Of a stretch of 64,000 nt of DNA, positions 1 to 8,614 are shown one piece after another. Position 1 is the first letter of the stretch; every line of letters begins with the position of its first letter. The translations under genes and the position numbers were made by a program. The DNA is taken from positions 1 through 64,000 of the forward strand of contig CAYFMN010000021.1 of NCBI GenBank assembly GCA_964344185.1, written 5' to 3'. The notes beneath the pieces are model-generated. The model was not told the origin of the DNA and did not search any database. It saw only the letters and a list, made by a program, of their open reading frames with translations. The DNA comes from JAJDAT01 sp964344185 (lineage in GTDB: Bacteria; Nitrospinota; Nitrospinia; Nitrospinales; JAJDAT01).

Positions 1-224
1 AGCCTTTTTATTACTAACACATTTAGAGGTTGATCGTCTGTTTCATATTATCTGAAGCGAACTTTCAGATTCGGTGAAGGATCCCGCCTCGATTTAATAA
101 AATTTAAACTTTTCTAAAAGAGGGATGATTACAGTTTATTTTTCAGAAAACTTTTATTTAAAGTCAAAAAACTATCTTGGTGTCATCCTAGAGGAGCTTC
201 AAATAGGCGACGAAGGACCTAAGT

Positions 225-1772
225 TTAATTAAACCATGAGGAAAGCTTTTCTCCAAGGCTAGCTAGCTTATCAACTGTGGAAGTAATTTTTCCTATGGAA
301 TTCCAATATAGCGCAATCGTATTTTTATCGGGCGATTTCTTTTCTAATTCATTTTGAATTTGACTAACGTTGGATTGAATTTGAGCTTCTTTATCTTTAT
401 TTAGATTTAAGTTTTGTAGCTCATTTGCTAAAGATTTCAACCACTCTTTAGTTTCTTCATCAAGGCTTTTAGATTTTTCAACATTATGTTGGTAATCGTT
501 CCAAGTTTGTGTTCCAAAATTGGGTCCGATATTAGAATTATTAAATTGGCCTCCGAATATATTGGTAGGTGAACTTTTTTCGCCTGTGTTAAGAGCTTTT
601 GCCATCTCCCCTATAGAGGTTATTGCTTGACCCAATGTATCTTTTAACCAGATTTCATTTTCTACATTTTTTTCATAGGTTTCTCGCACTTTTTGCTCGG
701 CATTTTCTTTATATTCGAATTTTACTACGAATTTTATAAAAGGCTTCCACCCTCTTTTGCTGATAGTATCTATCTCTAGTTCGAATTCCGGATTTTGTTT
801 TTTAATTTCTTCAACAATTTGATTCATAAATAATGGGTCAAGTAGAGTCATTCCATTTTCAAAAATATATTCGAACGATGGCAAACTGGTGTAGAGTTTT
901 TCAAATTCTCCAGGATCGAAATTTCGATCATTAGGAATTCGACATTCTTTATATCGACCTTCAAAAATATGAGAACATTCAACGCTTTTTATAATCCAGC
1001 TATGGCATGCTATTCCCCAAATTTTTGCTCCATGCAAGATGCTGTTTGTTAGATTTGCGTTATTTAGTATAGATCCACGAAAATCAGTTTCCGTTAAATT
1101 TGCTTTACTTAGGTTTGCTTCCATTAAAATAGAAACTTTTAGGTCTGCTCTAGTTAAATTAGCGCTTATTAATTTTGTGCGCATGAGATTTGAATTCAAT
1201 AAGCTAGATTGAAAAAAATTGGCCTTTATTAAATTTGATTGCCGAAAGTTTGTTTGGGTAAGATTTGCATTACTAAGATTAGTTTCTTCAAGAATAGCTT
1301 CTGTTATTTCTGCGCCAGTAACCTCGGCTTTTTCAAGGTTAGCTTTAAAAAGATTTGCTTGATCGAGGTCTGCGCTTAGAAGGCAAGCTTCCATCAGGTT
1401 TGCATGGCTAAGGTCAGTTTCTCTAAGATTTGCAAAACTAAGGTTGGCTTTATTCATATTTGAGTTATTAAGGATGGCCTTTTGTAGGTTTGCTGAACCG
1501 AGTTTAGCTTCGCAAAAATCTGTTTGCACAAGGTTTGCTTCGCTAAGATTAGCTTCAATCAAAGTTGATTGCTTAAGGTTAGTTTTAAAGAGATTAACTT
1601 TTGTAAGATTACAACGTGTGAGATTTGTTTTGCTAAGGTTAAGTTCACTGAGGTTTCGCTCAGATAAATCTTCCATACAAAGATCAGGGATCAATTCTGG
1701 ATTTTTTGATCTCCATTCATTCCATTTTACAACGCCTCTGCTTAAAATTTTTAGGTGTTTTGGGTTTGCCAT
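225..1772 (-). CDS. Pentapeptide-repeat protein with C-terminal domain
   Basis: The 515-aa product has a short N-terminal module (WNEWRSKNPE, then PDL) followed from about residue 33 to 245 by more than forty pentapeptide units of the A(D/N)Lxx type, mostly NL/DL-centred. These fold as a right-handed quadrilateral beta-helix in this family. Residues 250-515 are not repeats: a mixed region with an amphipathic segment near 330-365, then a Gly/Asn-rich linker (IFGGQFNNSNIGPNF) and a helical C-terminus. No signal peptide or membrane segment is evident, so it is probably cytoplasmic. Pentapeptide proteins have no common function (gyrase mimicry, scaffolding and others), and none can be assigned here. 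It stands alone, divergent from the lipase gene. Confidence 0.85.
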   Translation of the reverse strand: MANPKHLKILSRGVVKWNEWRSKNPELIPDLCMEDLSERNLSELNLSKTNLTRCNLTKVNLFKTNLKQSTLIEANLSEANLVQTDFCEAKLGSANLQKAILNNSNMNKANLSFANLRETDLSHANLMEACLLSADLDQANLFKANLEKAEVTGAEITEAILEETNLSNANLTQTNFRQSNLIKANFFQSSLLNSNLMRTKLISANLTRADLKVSILMEANLSKANLTETDFRGSILNNANLTNSILHGAKIWGIACHSWIIKSVECSHIFEGRYKECRIPNDRNFDPGEFEKLYTSLPSFEYIFENGMTLLDPLFMNQIVEEIKKQNPEFELEIDTISKRGWKPFIKFVVKFEYKENAEQKVRETYEKNVENEIWLKDTLGQAITSIGEMAKALNTGEKSSPTNIFGGQFNNSNIGPNFGTQTWNDYQHNVEKSKSLDEETKEWLKSLANELQNLNLNKDKEAQIQSNVSQIQNELEKKSPDKNTIALYWNSIGKITSTVDKLASLGEKLSSWFN

Positions 1773-1949
1773 GAACCAAGATAATTTTAAGTTTTTTCTT
1801 TATTTAAATATTATTTGATAAAAGCATTTTACCAGCAAGTTTTTCATTTTTATATGCCAAACTATTGGCTTATAATTCTTTTACAAGCGGTTAAGCAAAG
1901 TAAAAATCAATTCCGATGTAAAAGGTTTAAAAATATTGCAGGTTATAAA

Positions 1950-2801
1950 ATGAATTTACTTTTTATTCTTAATAAAAAACTTAAAAGCCTCCTAATCGTG
2001 AGCTTGGTTTTTTTTCTGGCTTGCGCTAGCCAAAAGTTGCCTGTGAGGAGTGATCCACAAAATTTTGACTTTAAAGAAATCTTACCTTACGTGGAAAGGG
2101 CGGCGGCCACTTATCAAACAAACGAAGATATATATAATAAATTTGGGAAAGATGTTTTCATTTATACTCTTCGCAAATTAAAAGTGAAAGTATTTGTCCA
2201 AACCGATTTGGAAAAAAAATTACAGTGGATTGCCGTACGTGGTACTGACAACCTAAAAAATGTCAAAGAAGATGTTGAGTACTCTAAAATAAAAGATCCT
2301 ATTGTTGGCGTTTATTTTCATCGAGGTTTCCAAAAGGCGGCAATGCAAACCTATCAGGTTATTGAGCCTAAACTAAAGAAGAATTTTTCTATAAGAATTA
2401 CAGGACATAGTCTTGGTGGAGCTATTGCCGTTATTATTGAGGCTTATTTGCATTTTCAAGGTTACCGCGTTGAAAAAACAATAACATTTGGGCAGCCAAA
2501 GGTAACCGACCGAAAGGGAATGGAGAAGTTAGGTTTTTTACCATTGCTGAGAGTAATCAATCATAAAGATCCAGTGCCTCTCGTACCTCCAATAACATTA
2601 TTGGGAGCAATTCACGGTATTTATCGTCATTTTGGACCAGAGTTGATTTTAAGAAACCCGCCAAATTTCATTTTTTTGAAGAGCCATGCCGCTGATCGAG
2701 TTAATGTAACGAGTTTTTGGGATAATATTGGTGATATAGATGTGGAAGACCATCATATCAATTGGTATCGCAAATACCTGAATGAGTTTGCGGACTTATG
2801 A
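1950..2801 (+). CDS. Class 3 lipase-family lipoprotein
   Basis: Predicted 283-aa alpha/beta hydrolase of the lipase class 3 family. The start is placed at the ATG at 1950 because it gives a signal peptide (MNLLFILNKKLKSLLIVSLV) ending in a lipobox-like FLAC; the open frame continues upstream to 1815 without a sensible leader. The nucleophile elbow is GHSLGGA, and a downstream HKDPVPLVPP supplies the usual Asp region. A His close to the C-terminus (VEDHHINWYRKYL) fits the triad. It is probably an exported, membrane-anchored lipase or esterase; the substrate cannot be inferred. It converges with the TPR gene, with only 5 bases between the two stop codons. Confidence 0.85.
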   Translation: MNLLFILNKKLKSLLIVSLVFFLACASQKLPVRSDPQNFDFKEILPYVERAAATYQTNEDIYNKFGKDVFIYTLRKLKVKVFVQTDLEKKLQWIAVRGTDNLKNVKEDVEYSKIKDPIVGVYFHRGFQKAAMQTYQVIEPKLKKNFSIRITGHSLGGAIAVIIEAYLHFQGYRVEKTITFGQPKVTDRKGMEKLGFLPLLRVINHKDPVPLVPPITLLGAIHGIYRHFGPELILRNPPNFIFLKSHAADRVNVTSFWDNIGDIDVEDHHINWYRKYLNEFADL

Positions 2802-2806
2802 AAGAT

Positions 2807-3502
2807 CTACTTTTGAGCCAAATCAACTTTTGCCATTTCTTGTGGCAAATTGGGTTTTCTTAAAAGGGCATTTTTTAAAGGTTGTAGAGATTTTTTATAT
2901 TCTCCTAATTTTAGATAAGCTAATCCAAGACTATAATAAATCTCAGGGTTTTCGGGTTCTGAGTCCAATGCTTTTTTCAAAGGATTCAAAGCTTCTTTGT
3001 AACGGCCTGATAAATAGTAAGATAGCCCCAAGAAGTAATTTGCTTTTGGAAGATAAGGGTCGGAGTATAATGCATTTTTATAATAACCAATCGCCTGCTG
3101 GTGTCTATTTAAAGCCGCTTCGGCTAGCCCCAGCTTAAAAAGAGCGTGGGCATGTTCTGGGTTTAGACGTGTTGCCTCTTTATAGTGCTGAACTTTTTCT
3201 ACTTGTTTTCCCAAGGCTCCATAGGCCAAGCCTAAATGAAAATGTGTGTCTGCGTTTTTAGGCTCCAGTTTTATAGCGTTTTTTAAAGGCTTCAAAGATT
3301 CTTCATATCGTCCTTCGTTAAGCAGCTTTTTTCCCAAAGAGGCTAATTGTTGAGCGTTTTGTGTTCCAACGTTAGCAACTTCGTGTTCATGGTTGATAGG
3401 TTTTTCTTCTAAATTAATAGGTTTGTCCAAAGATGAGTCGCTTTGGGATAAACCCATCAAAACAATGGGAAAAATTAGAACTAAAATGCGTTGTTTTTTC
3501 AT
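2807..3502 (-). CDS. Exported TPR-repeat protein
   Basis: 231-aa protein with an N-terminal hydrophobic signal (MKKQRILVLIFPIVLMGLSQ) and about five tandem tetratricopeptide repeats from residue ~50 to 220 (LGxAYxxLGxxxxAxxxxxxAlxxxP pattern). TPR arrays mediate protein-protein contacts; no catalytic motif is present. It is likely periplasmic. The gene is alone on its strand and convergent with the lipase. The 183 bases upstream of it (3503-3685) hold no convincing gene. Confidence 0.8.
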   Translation of the reverse strand: MKKQRILVLIFPIVLMGLSQSDSSLDKPINLEEKPINHEHEVANVGTQNAQQLASLGKKLLNEGRYEESLKPLKNAIKLEPKNADTHFHLGLAYGALGKQVEKVQHYKEATRLNPEHAHALFKLGLAEAALNRHQQAIGYYKNALYSDPYLPKANYFLGLSYYLSGRYKEALNPLKKALDSEPENPEIYYSLGLAYLKLGEYKKSLQPLKNALLRKPNLPQEMAKVDLAQK

Positions 3503-3685
3503 TTTTTTATGGAAGGAAATTGCCGATGAAAGTAAATATAGCTCTTACTAGTAACCAAGTAAAGTTACAAAATCACCACAAGCGACAGATTAAAAATCTT
3601 CTAAAAAGCTTACTTCTTATTCGGTTGAATTTATTAAAATAATTAGTTTTTTGAGTTTCAATATCGTAAATTTTTTTGAAAAAAT

Positions 3686-4432
3686 TTAGCTGATTTTGAG
3701 ATTTTCTGTATAGCGAGCGGCCATGGTTGCTGCTTTTAAGAAATCATCGAAAAATAACTCTCCTTCTTCATGAGAGAGGTGGGTCGAATTTTTTCGATAA
3801 TCTATTGCCTTTTGAAGGATTGTTTTATCTAACCCAATAATTTGCTCAGATTTTTCCAATACTTCTTCATTAGATATTGGCATTTCCCCAGTGAGGGAAA
3901 TTATTCTTTTTAAAGTTTCTAAAAAATGACCTATCACGCGGGAGATTCTTTCCGATAAACCAGACGCTCCGCTGGTTAAATAATGCCGACGTAATCTCAT
4001 TAACAAATTAAGGGTTTCTTGCTGACACCTAAAGTGGAGATTTTTTTTATTGACCGATAAGTTTTCTAAAACATCTTCTCCTATTAGAACTTTATAATTT
4101 TCTTGCATGCTTAGAAACTTAATAGGGAATACTTTAGTAGAAGAGACAACTCCATCCTTAGTTAAGAATAGAGGGGATATTCCATAACGTTTAGAAAGAA
4201 ACAGAGGATCTAAAACCTTATTCATAGATTCAGTGTCGATATTTTTCAAAACTATAAGAATATTGACGTCGCTTTGGCCAGGTCTAAAGTATTCTGTTAG
4301 AGAGCTTCCATAAAGAATTATGGATTCCAATTGATCGCCAAGAATTTCTTGTAATTGGTTACATAAAGAAGAAACTGCGCTTTGAATTTCTGTCGGTAAT
4401 TTGGTTTGCGCTAAATCTATTTGAGTTTTCAT
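3686..4432 (-). CDS. Nucleotidyltransferase-fold protein next to radical SAM gene
   Basis: 248-aa protein if started at the ATG at 4432, which overlaps the last base of the radical SAM stop (TAATG), a classic coupling arrangement; the frame extends 21 codons upstream but that lies inside the radical SAM gene. Residues 30-65 carry the Pol-beta-like NTase signature: YGSS at 41-44, then SDVN with D55 and N57 followed by a hydrophobic strand. The usual second metal-binding Asp of the DxD pair is Asn here. Helical C-terminal part. It could transfer a nucleotide to protein or small molecule, or be a catalytically weakened member; the substrate is unknown. The last gene of the minus-strand run. Confidence 0.75.
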   Translation of the reverse strand: MKTQIDLAQTKLPTEIQSAVSSLCNQLQEILGDQLESIILYGSSLTEYFRPGQSDVNILIVLKNIDTESMNKVLDPLFLSKRYGISPLFLTKDGVVSSTKVFPIKFLSMQENYKVLIGEDVLENLSVNKKNLHFRCQQETLNLLMRLRRHYLTSGASGLSERISRVIGHFLETLKRIISLTGEMPISNEEVLEKSEQIIGLDKTILQKAIDYRKNSTHLSHEEGELFFDDFLKAATMAARYTENLKIS

Positions 4433-5556
4433 TATGTTTCGCATTCTAGTTCTTTTAGTTTTTCTGGCTCCGAAGAAGTGGGAGTATTCCAACAACCGGG
4501 ATCTTTTTTAAAAGGATTTCCAGTTATCGCATAGGACAAGCATTTCAGACCGCCTTGGCAGAGCTTATTGTAAAAGCATTCTTCGCAACCTTCGCTGATT
4601 TTGTTTTTATCTCTTAACTCTTGGAAAAGTCCACTGCCATAATAAAGTTTTTCTAGCGGAGATGTTATCAAGTTCCCAACAGAGATTGGCATTCGTCGAC
4701 AAGGGTAAAGATCGCCATTAGGTTGAACGGTAATTAAGGTGTCTCCCGCAGTGCATCGGTAAGGTTTGCCATTGCCAACTAAGAATTGTAAAGCGCGATG
4801 CATAGCGATTTCTGTTTTATTAAACCAAGTTCGTTTAATCTTTGCTCTTTCGCTTTCCATAATCTGAAAGAACTCTTGTGTTTCTTGAGGAGAAAGCATT
4901 TCGTGAGCCATGTCATTTCCAGCCCCTCGAGGTATGAAACGATCAGACCAAATTCGGTTCACTTTAAGTTTTTTACCAATTTGAACGAGTTCTGGAAATT
5001 CTCGAAAATTTCCGCGATGAGCAGTAAAAGAAATAAGAGTATGAATTTTTTCTCGGACTAAATGTTTAATGGCCGAAACGGTTTGCTCGAAATTTCCGTC
5101 GCCTCGGATATTGTCGTGAGTGTTTTTTGTTCCTTCCAGGCTAACTTGAACAAATGACGGAGCAAGATTGGCTAATTTAGAGGCCATTTTTGAATCGATG
5201 AAGGAGCCATTGGTGAGAATGGCGAATGAAAAGAAACTTTTATTTTGAGAGAAGATTTCCAAGAGATCCAAAAAATCTTTTCGGACAAAAGGTTCCCCGC
5301 CTGTAATGGTAATATGCCCACGCAAGTTATTGTTATTGTTTTTCGAACGCCAAAGGTTTAATAAGTTTTTAAATTGTTCCAGGATTTCTAGCTGTTGAGA
5401 AAATGTAAGTTCCTGTCCTGAGTAGACATCTTGATAGCAATGCTCGCAACGGAGATTGCAGCGTTCGGTTATGTGCCACTGTAATAGAAGGCCGTTGGGA
5501 ACATAAGGTCCCGTTCCACATGATTCAGAAAACTTTAGATGATCAGGTAAAAACAT
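4432..5556 (-). CDS. Radical SAM / SPASM-domain enzyme
   Basis: 374-aa radical SAM enzyme. The SAM-binding 4Fe-4S motif is C33-x3-C37-x2-C40 (ERCNLRCEHCYQ), followed by GGEP at 86-89. A C-terminal SPASM region has Cys at 268, 286, 324, 327, 333, 339 and 355, enough for two auxiliary Fe-S clusters. SPASM enzymes commonly modify ribosomally made peptides or proteins (anSME, PqqE and peptide maturases), using a 5'-deoxyadenosyl radical. The start codon directly abuts the stop of the upstream gene (TAA-ATG, no gap), whose product ends in a Gly/Cys tail; that is the obvious candidate substrate, although this is inference. The downstream gene overlaps by one base. Confidence 0.92.
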   Translation of the reverse strand: MFLPDHLKFSESCGTGPYVPNGLLLQWHITERCNLRCEHCYQDVYSGQELTFSQQLEILEQFKNLLNLWRSKNNNNNLRGHITITGGEPFVRKDFLDLLEIFSQNKSFFSFAILTNGSFIDSKMASKLANLAPSFVQVSLEGTKNTHDNIRGDGNFEQTVSAIKHLVREKIHTLISFTAHRGNFREFPELVQIGKKLKVNRIWSDRFIPRGAGNDMAHEMLSPQETQEFFQIMESERAKIKRTWFNKTEIAMHRALQFLVGNGKPYRCTAGDTLITVQPNGDLYPCRRMPISVGNLITSPLEKLYYGSGLFQELRDKNKISEGCEECFYNKLCQGGLKCLSYAITGNPFKKDPGCWNTPTSSEPEKLKELECET

Positions 5557-6465
5557 TTATCCGCCACAGCCTCCGCATCCGCCACCGCACCCGCCTCCGC
5601 TACACCCGCCTCCGCATCCGCCACAACCTCCAGTTCCACTGGAAGAATTCGCGCTTTGTCTAAACATATTATAAAAAGGACTGAACTCAGCGGATTGAGC
5701 AAAAATCTCGGGTCCAAAAATCGCCGCGACCAATCCCATTTCTATTCCATGAGGAGCTTTACCTGATTGTACTAGTCCCTTTACCCATAAAAAATGCTTT
5801 TCTAATTCTTTCAGATATTTTTTCCCTAAAGAAGTAGCTAAACGGGTGGGGCGTAAAACTAGAAAAGTAAATATTATAGAAAGTATTAGAAGGATAATTA
5901 GGAAGAAAAAAGGTTTGTCAAATATAATACCAAAATAGAGTTTCGTTCCGCCGATAGCAAAAAAAAGCGCTATTGTTAATAGGCAAGACTTCCAGATTTT
6001 TGTTTTTTCAGATTGGCTGCGCATTAAATGCGCTTTTTCCAAACTTGTGTTAATTGTTCTGAGGTTTTTTTCAATTTTTTCTTTTAATTGAGAATCGCGA
6101 AATAAGTCGGTTGAGTCTTTTGGGGTGCGTAAAAAACCGAGAACTTCCTCTTCAATAGGGTGTGAGGTTTCTCTTCCGGAACCGTTTGCGCTTAATAAAC
6201 TTTTCATTCCATCTTGGTCAACCTTGATCAAGTTACGCGACCATAGGTTGAAAACGGCTGTCCTAATGACTGATGCAGGGCCTTTTAACGCCGCGATTGA
6301 AAAACAATCGAAACGGGTTAATTGGGGCAGTTTAAATCGACTGGAGTCGTCGGGTCCCCAAATCCAAGCCACGAAAAGTATTATGGAAATAAAAAAGATG
6401 AAAAAAACTAAAAACGAGGGGCCGGGAATGGAAATTAAAAAGTTTATTATAGGCGTATAACCCAT
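5557..6465 (-). CDS. TIGR04222-like membrane protein with Gly/Cys-rich tail
   Basis: 302-aa membrane protein. Predicted membrane segments at about 17-37, 160-181 and 185-205. The soluble part between (AALKGPASVIRTAVFNLW and HPIEEEVLGFL) resembles the TIGR04222 domain, a family often followed by low-complexity sequence. Residues 278-302 consist almost only of Gly and Cys: Cys at 281, 284, 288, 293, 297 and 300, separated by two to four residues. Such a tail could be a target for thioether or other radical chemistry by the adjoining SPASM enzyme, or a metal-binding tail. Gene order and zero-gap junction with the radical SAM gene support a functional pair. Family assignment is from memory of the domain pattern. 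Confidence 0.75.
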   Translation of the reverse strand: MGYTPIINFLISIPGPSFLVFFIFFISIILFVAWIWGPDDSSRFKLPQLTRFDCFSIAALKGPASVIRTAVFNLWSRNLIKVDQDGMKSLLSANGSGRETSHPIEEEVLGFLRTPKDSTDLFRDSQLKEKIEKNLRTINTSLEKAHLMRSQSEKTKIWKSCLLTIALFFAIGGTKLYFGIIFDKPFFFLIILLILSIIFTFLVLRPTRLATSLGKKYLKELEKHFLWVKGLVQSGKAPHGIEMGLVAAIFGPEIFAQSAEFSPFYNMFRQSANSSSGTGGCGGCGGGCSGGGCGGGCGGCGG

Positions 6466-6476
6466 AAGCGAAGACT

Positions 6477-6986
6477 CTAAAGATTTTTTATCTGACGATT
6501 AATTTCATCGTATTCTTGTTGGTAGGACTCAAACCTATCGACTTCTCTGTCTAATTCGTCAAATGTGTTGTCGCGTTTTTTAGCCTTTTCTTTAAGCATT
6601 TTTTGGTACAGGTCATAGGCTTCTTTTTCCAGTTTTTCAATTTCGGCAATTCTATTGTCGTAGTCTTTCTTGGTCAAACTACCTGTGTTGTAGCGAGTGC
6701 ATACTTGTTGATATCTTGCAATAATTCTTTGAACGGTTACGTCCCAATTAATTCCTTTGTACCTACCGAAAGTAATTTCTGGTCCTATGCTAAAAAGAAG
6801 GTTTCCCGCTTTGAAACCCAAAGTTATTTCGCCTCCCTCGGTTTTGTGAACCGTGCAATCTTGTTCTTCAGCTTCTATATATTTGGTGAAGGTGTCGTCC
6901 AGATAAAGCTTAAAAGCAAGCGCGTTTGGAGAATTGCCGATTATAAAACAAAAAAACAAAAGAAAATTTAGAGGCCAGAGTCTCAT
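6477..6986 (-). CDS. Secreted coiled-coil protein, unknown function
   Basis: 169 aa. A clear Sec signal peptide (MRLWPLNFLLFFCFIIGNSP, cleaved near ALA-F) precedes a small domain of ~75 residues with one Cys pair candidate (EEQDCTVHK and YQQVCTRYN) and a C-terminal heptad-rich, highly charged helix from ~105 to the end. I do not recognise the family. It lies 11 bases upstream of the membrane-protein gene and 57 bases downstream of the protease gene on the same strand, so it is probably co-transcribed with both and acts in the periplasm. Confidence 0.7.
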   Translation of the reverse strand: MRLWPLNFLLFFCFIIGNSPNALAFKLYLDDTFTKYIEAEEQDCTVHKTEGGEITLGFKAGNLLFSIGPEITFGRYKGINWDVTVQRIIARYQQVCTRYNTGSLTKKDYDNRIAEIEKLEKEAYDLYQKMLKEKAKKRDNTFDELDREVDRFESYQQEYDEINRQIKNL

Positions 6987-7043
6987 TGAATTTTTTATTT
7001 AAAGTAGAAAGTTTTTTTGTTGATTCAAATACATTTCAATAAA

Positions 7044-8024
7044 TTAATCAAAAAAAGTTTTGTTTCTGGTTCCTTTCTTCATCTGCTTCATCATACCTTC
7101 CTTTTCGTCTTCCACGTTTTGAAATGGAGAACTAGGCGTTGGTTTTTTTTCAGGCTCTGGAGGTTCTATAACCCTTTGGTAATTTTCCTCAGAGGGTTTG
7201 ACGGAAACGACTTTAGGTTTATTGGGAATAGGAACAATTCGAGGAGCTGGGGTCTCCGGTTCGATATCTGGAGTTTGAGCGACGTTAGCGATTGAGCCAA
7301 ATGAATAGCCGAACCTTTTAAGCCATCGACGGGCAACATTTGATTTAATTGAGAAGTTCACCGATGTAATAACCGTGCCGTTTTTTCCTTTTCTGGCGAT
7401 GTTAGAGTTAATACCTATCATATGGCCATTGGCGTCGATCAAAGGGCCGCCGGAATTTCCTTTATTTATGCTTGTTTCAGTCTGAAAAACATTCTTACCT
7501 GGAACATTTTGAAAATCGTCAACCTGGCTACTTATAGAGCCTGTAGTTAAAGTCCAAAGACCTCCTTGTTCAGGGTGGCCTATAGCGACGACAGGATCGC
7601 CTATTTCAACATTGTCGGAATCGTTAAACTCAATTGTATTTAGCTTGAGCCATGAAGGAATATTGTTGATTCTCAACAGAGCCAAATCCAGAGGCTTTGA
7701 GTAATGAACGATTGAAGCTTTATACTTTCGCGTTGCGTCTCGTTTTATATTTCCGGTTACTCGGGGAGGTTTTAGATAGACGTTTAGTTTTTTATAGATT
7801 CTATCCAATTCGTCGTTATAAACGACATGAGAGTTTGTAATTACTAAACCGTCTTTGCGAATAATCGCTCCCGTGCCAATACTATGCGACCGCGAATTAA
7901 ACTCAGCGGCGGTTACTAGAACCACCGCATCGGCGGTTTGTCGATAAATTTGTCTAGGACTAAGGTCGGCGGCAAAAGCCTGGGTTGTTAGTCCAAGAAT
8001 AAGGAAGCCTAATAGCCGAATCAT
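7044..8024 (-). CDS. Periplasmic trypsin-like (S1C/DegP-type) serine protease
   Basis: 326 aa from the ATG at 8024, which shares a base with the stop of the LPP20 gene (TGATG); a TTG one codon earlier is also possible. Signal peptide ends at AFA-A. The chymotrypsin fold has all three catalytic residues: H66 in VITNSHVV, D113 in KPLDLALLRI and S191 in NKGNSGGPLI. No PDZ domain follows; instead a Pro/Glu-rich tail of about 80 residues (PEPEKKPTPSSP region). A secreted DegP-like protease without PDZ typically lacks the usual substrate gating. Context suggests it may process or regulate the neighbouring envelope proteins. Confidence 0.88.
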   Translation of the reverse strand: MIRLLGFLILGLTTQAFAADLSPRQIYRQTADAVVLVTAAEFNSRSHSIGTGAIIRKDGLVITNSHVVYNDELDRIYKKLNVYLKPPRVTGNIKRDATRKYKASIVHYSKPLDLALLRINNIPSWLKLNTIEFNDSDNVEIGDPVVAIGHPEQGGLWTLTTGSISSQVDDFQNVPGKNVFQTETSINKGNSGGPLIDANGHMIGINSNIARKGKNGTVITSVNFSIKSNVARRWLKRFGYSFGSIANVAQTPDIEPETPAPRIVPIPNKPKVVSVKPSEENYQRVIEPPEPEKKPTPSSPFQNVEDEKEGMMKQMKKGTRNKTFFD

Positions 8025-8614
8025 CAACGGCTTTCCTTCTTCAAAACTTCAGCTTCCATTTCTTCATGCAGTTTATCGGCTCTCTTTTTTACGGCGTCTC
8101 TAACCGCAGCGGATAGTTCTTTATAGCGATCTAGATTTTCTTTAAACTTTTCGAGATCAAGGCGCGCCAAAGAAAACATTTCATTGCGATAAGGATGTTC
8201 CCAATGATCGATGATTTGAACTCCAGATAGCGTTGCTGAAGTAACCGTTTTGATAGCCGACTCAACGTTTTGCTCTTCTGAAGACGCTTTGAAATCACCG
8301 GCTGTTGTTGAAGCCTGATAATCTTTTGTTAATGATTTGGTATAAAATTCAAAAACCTTCGCGATATCGTTACGAGCTCGATCATCAGCGGCGGTTCTTT
8401 GCAGAGAAAAATTCTTTATTCCCGAAGCCGAACCGACTCCATAAAAGGCTCTTCCTTTACTATCCTCTTTTGCTCCGCCTCCCTTAATGACCCATTCGGG
8501 AGCGTCGGCTTTTTCAAGAGTCATTCTTTTTGGCGGACCGCTAGAGCAACCTATAGCTAAAAAGGCGACTATTGTTAGCGTAATAATAAAATGGAACGTA
8601 TACTTGCGGACCAT
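8024..8614 (-). CDS. LPP20-family lipoprotein
   Basis: 196 aa. Lipoprotein signal with lipobox LAIGC at about residue 19-23, then a single LPP20-type domain (PEWV...GRAFYGVGSASG...RTAADDRARNDIAK) and a charged C-terminal helix. LPP20 proteins are outer-membrane lipoproteins related to FlgP/FlgT-type assembly factors; the specific role here is unknown. First gene of the minus-strand run; its promoter must lie in the 8615-9013 divergent region shared with another LPP20-containing protein on the plus strand. Confidence 0.85.
   Translation of the reverse strand: MVRKYTFHFIITLTIVAFLAIGCSSGPPKRMTLEKADAPEWVIKGGGAKEDSKGRAFYGVGSASGIKNFSLQRTAADDRARNDIAKVFEFYTKSLTKDYQASTTAGDFKASSEEQNVESAIKTVTSATLSGVQIIDHWEHPYRNEMFSLARLDLEKFKENLDRYKELSAAVRDAVKKRADKLHEEMEAEVLKKESR

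Noticed and set aside
1..224. Left edge of the window
   Set aside because: AT-rich, downstream of the pentapeptide gene; no ORF, hairpin or promoter that could be supported.
3526..3642. 38-codon plus-strand ORF (MKVNIALTSNQVKLQ start) with GGAAGG upstream
   Set aside because: Lys/Leu/Asn composition expected from AT-rich spacer; divergent from the TPR gene with no conserved features, so not called.
5535..5717. Ala/Asp-rich ORF in another frame of the Gly/Cys tail
   Set aside because: Shadow created by the repetitive GGC/TGC codons; the Gly/Cys frame is contiguous with a 300-aa membrane protein and the coupled radical SAM gene.
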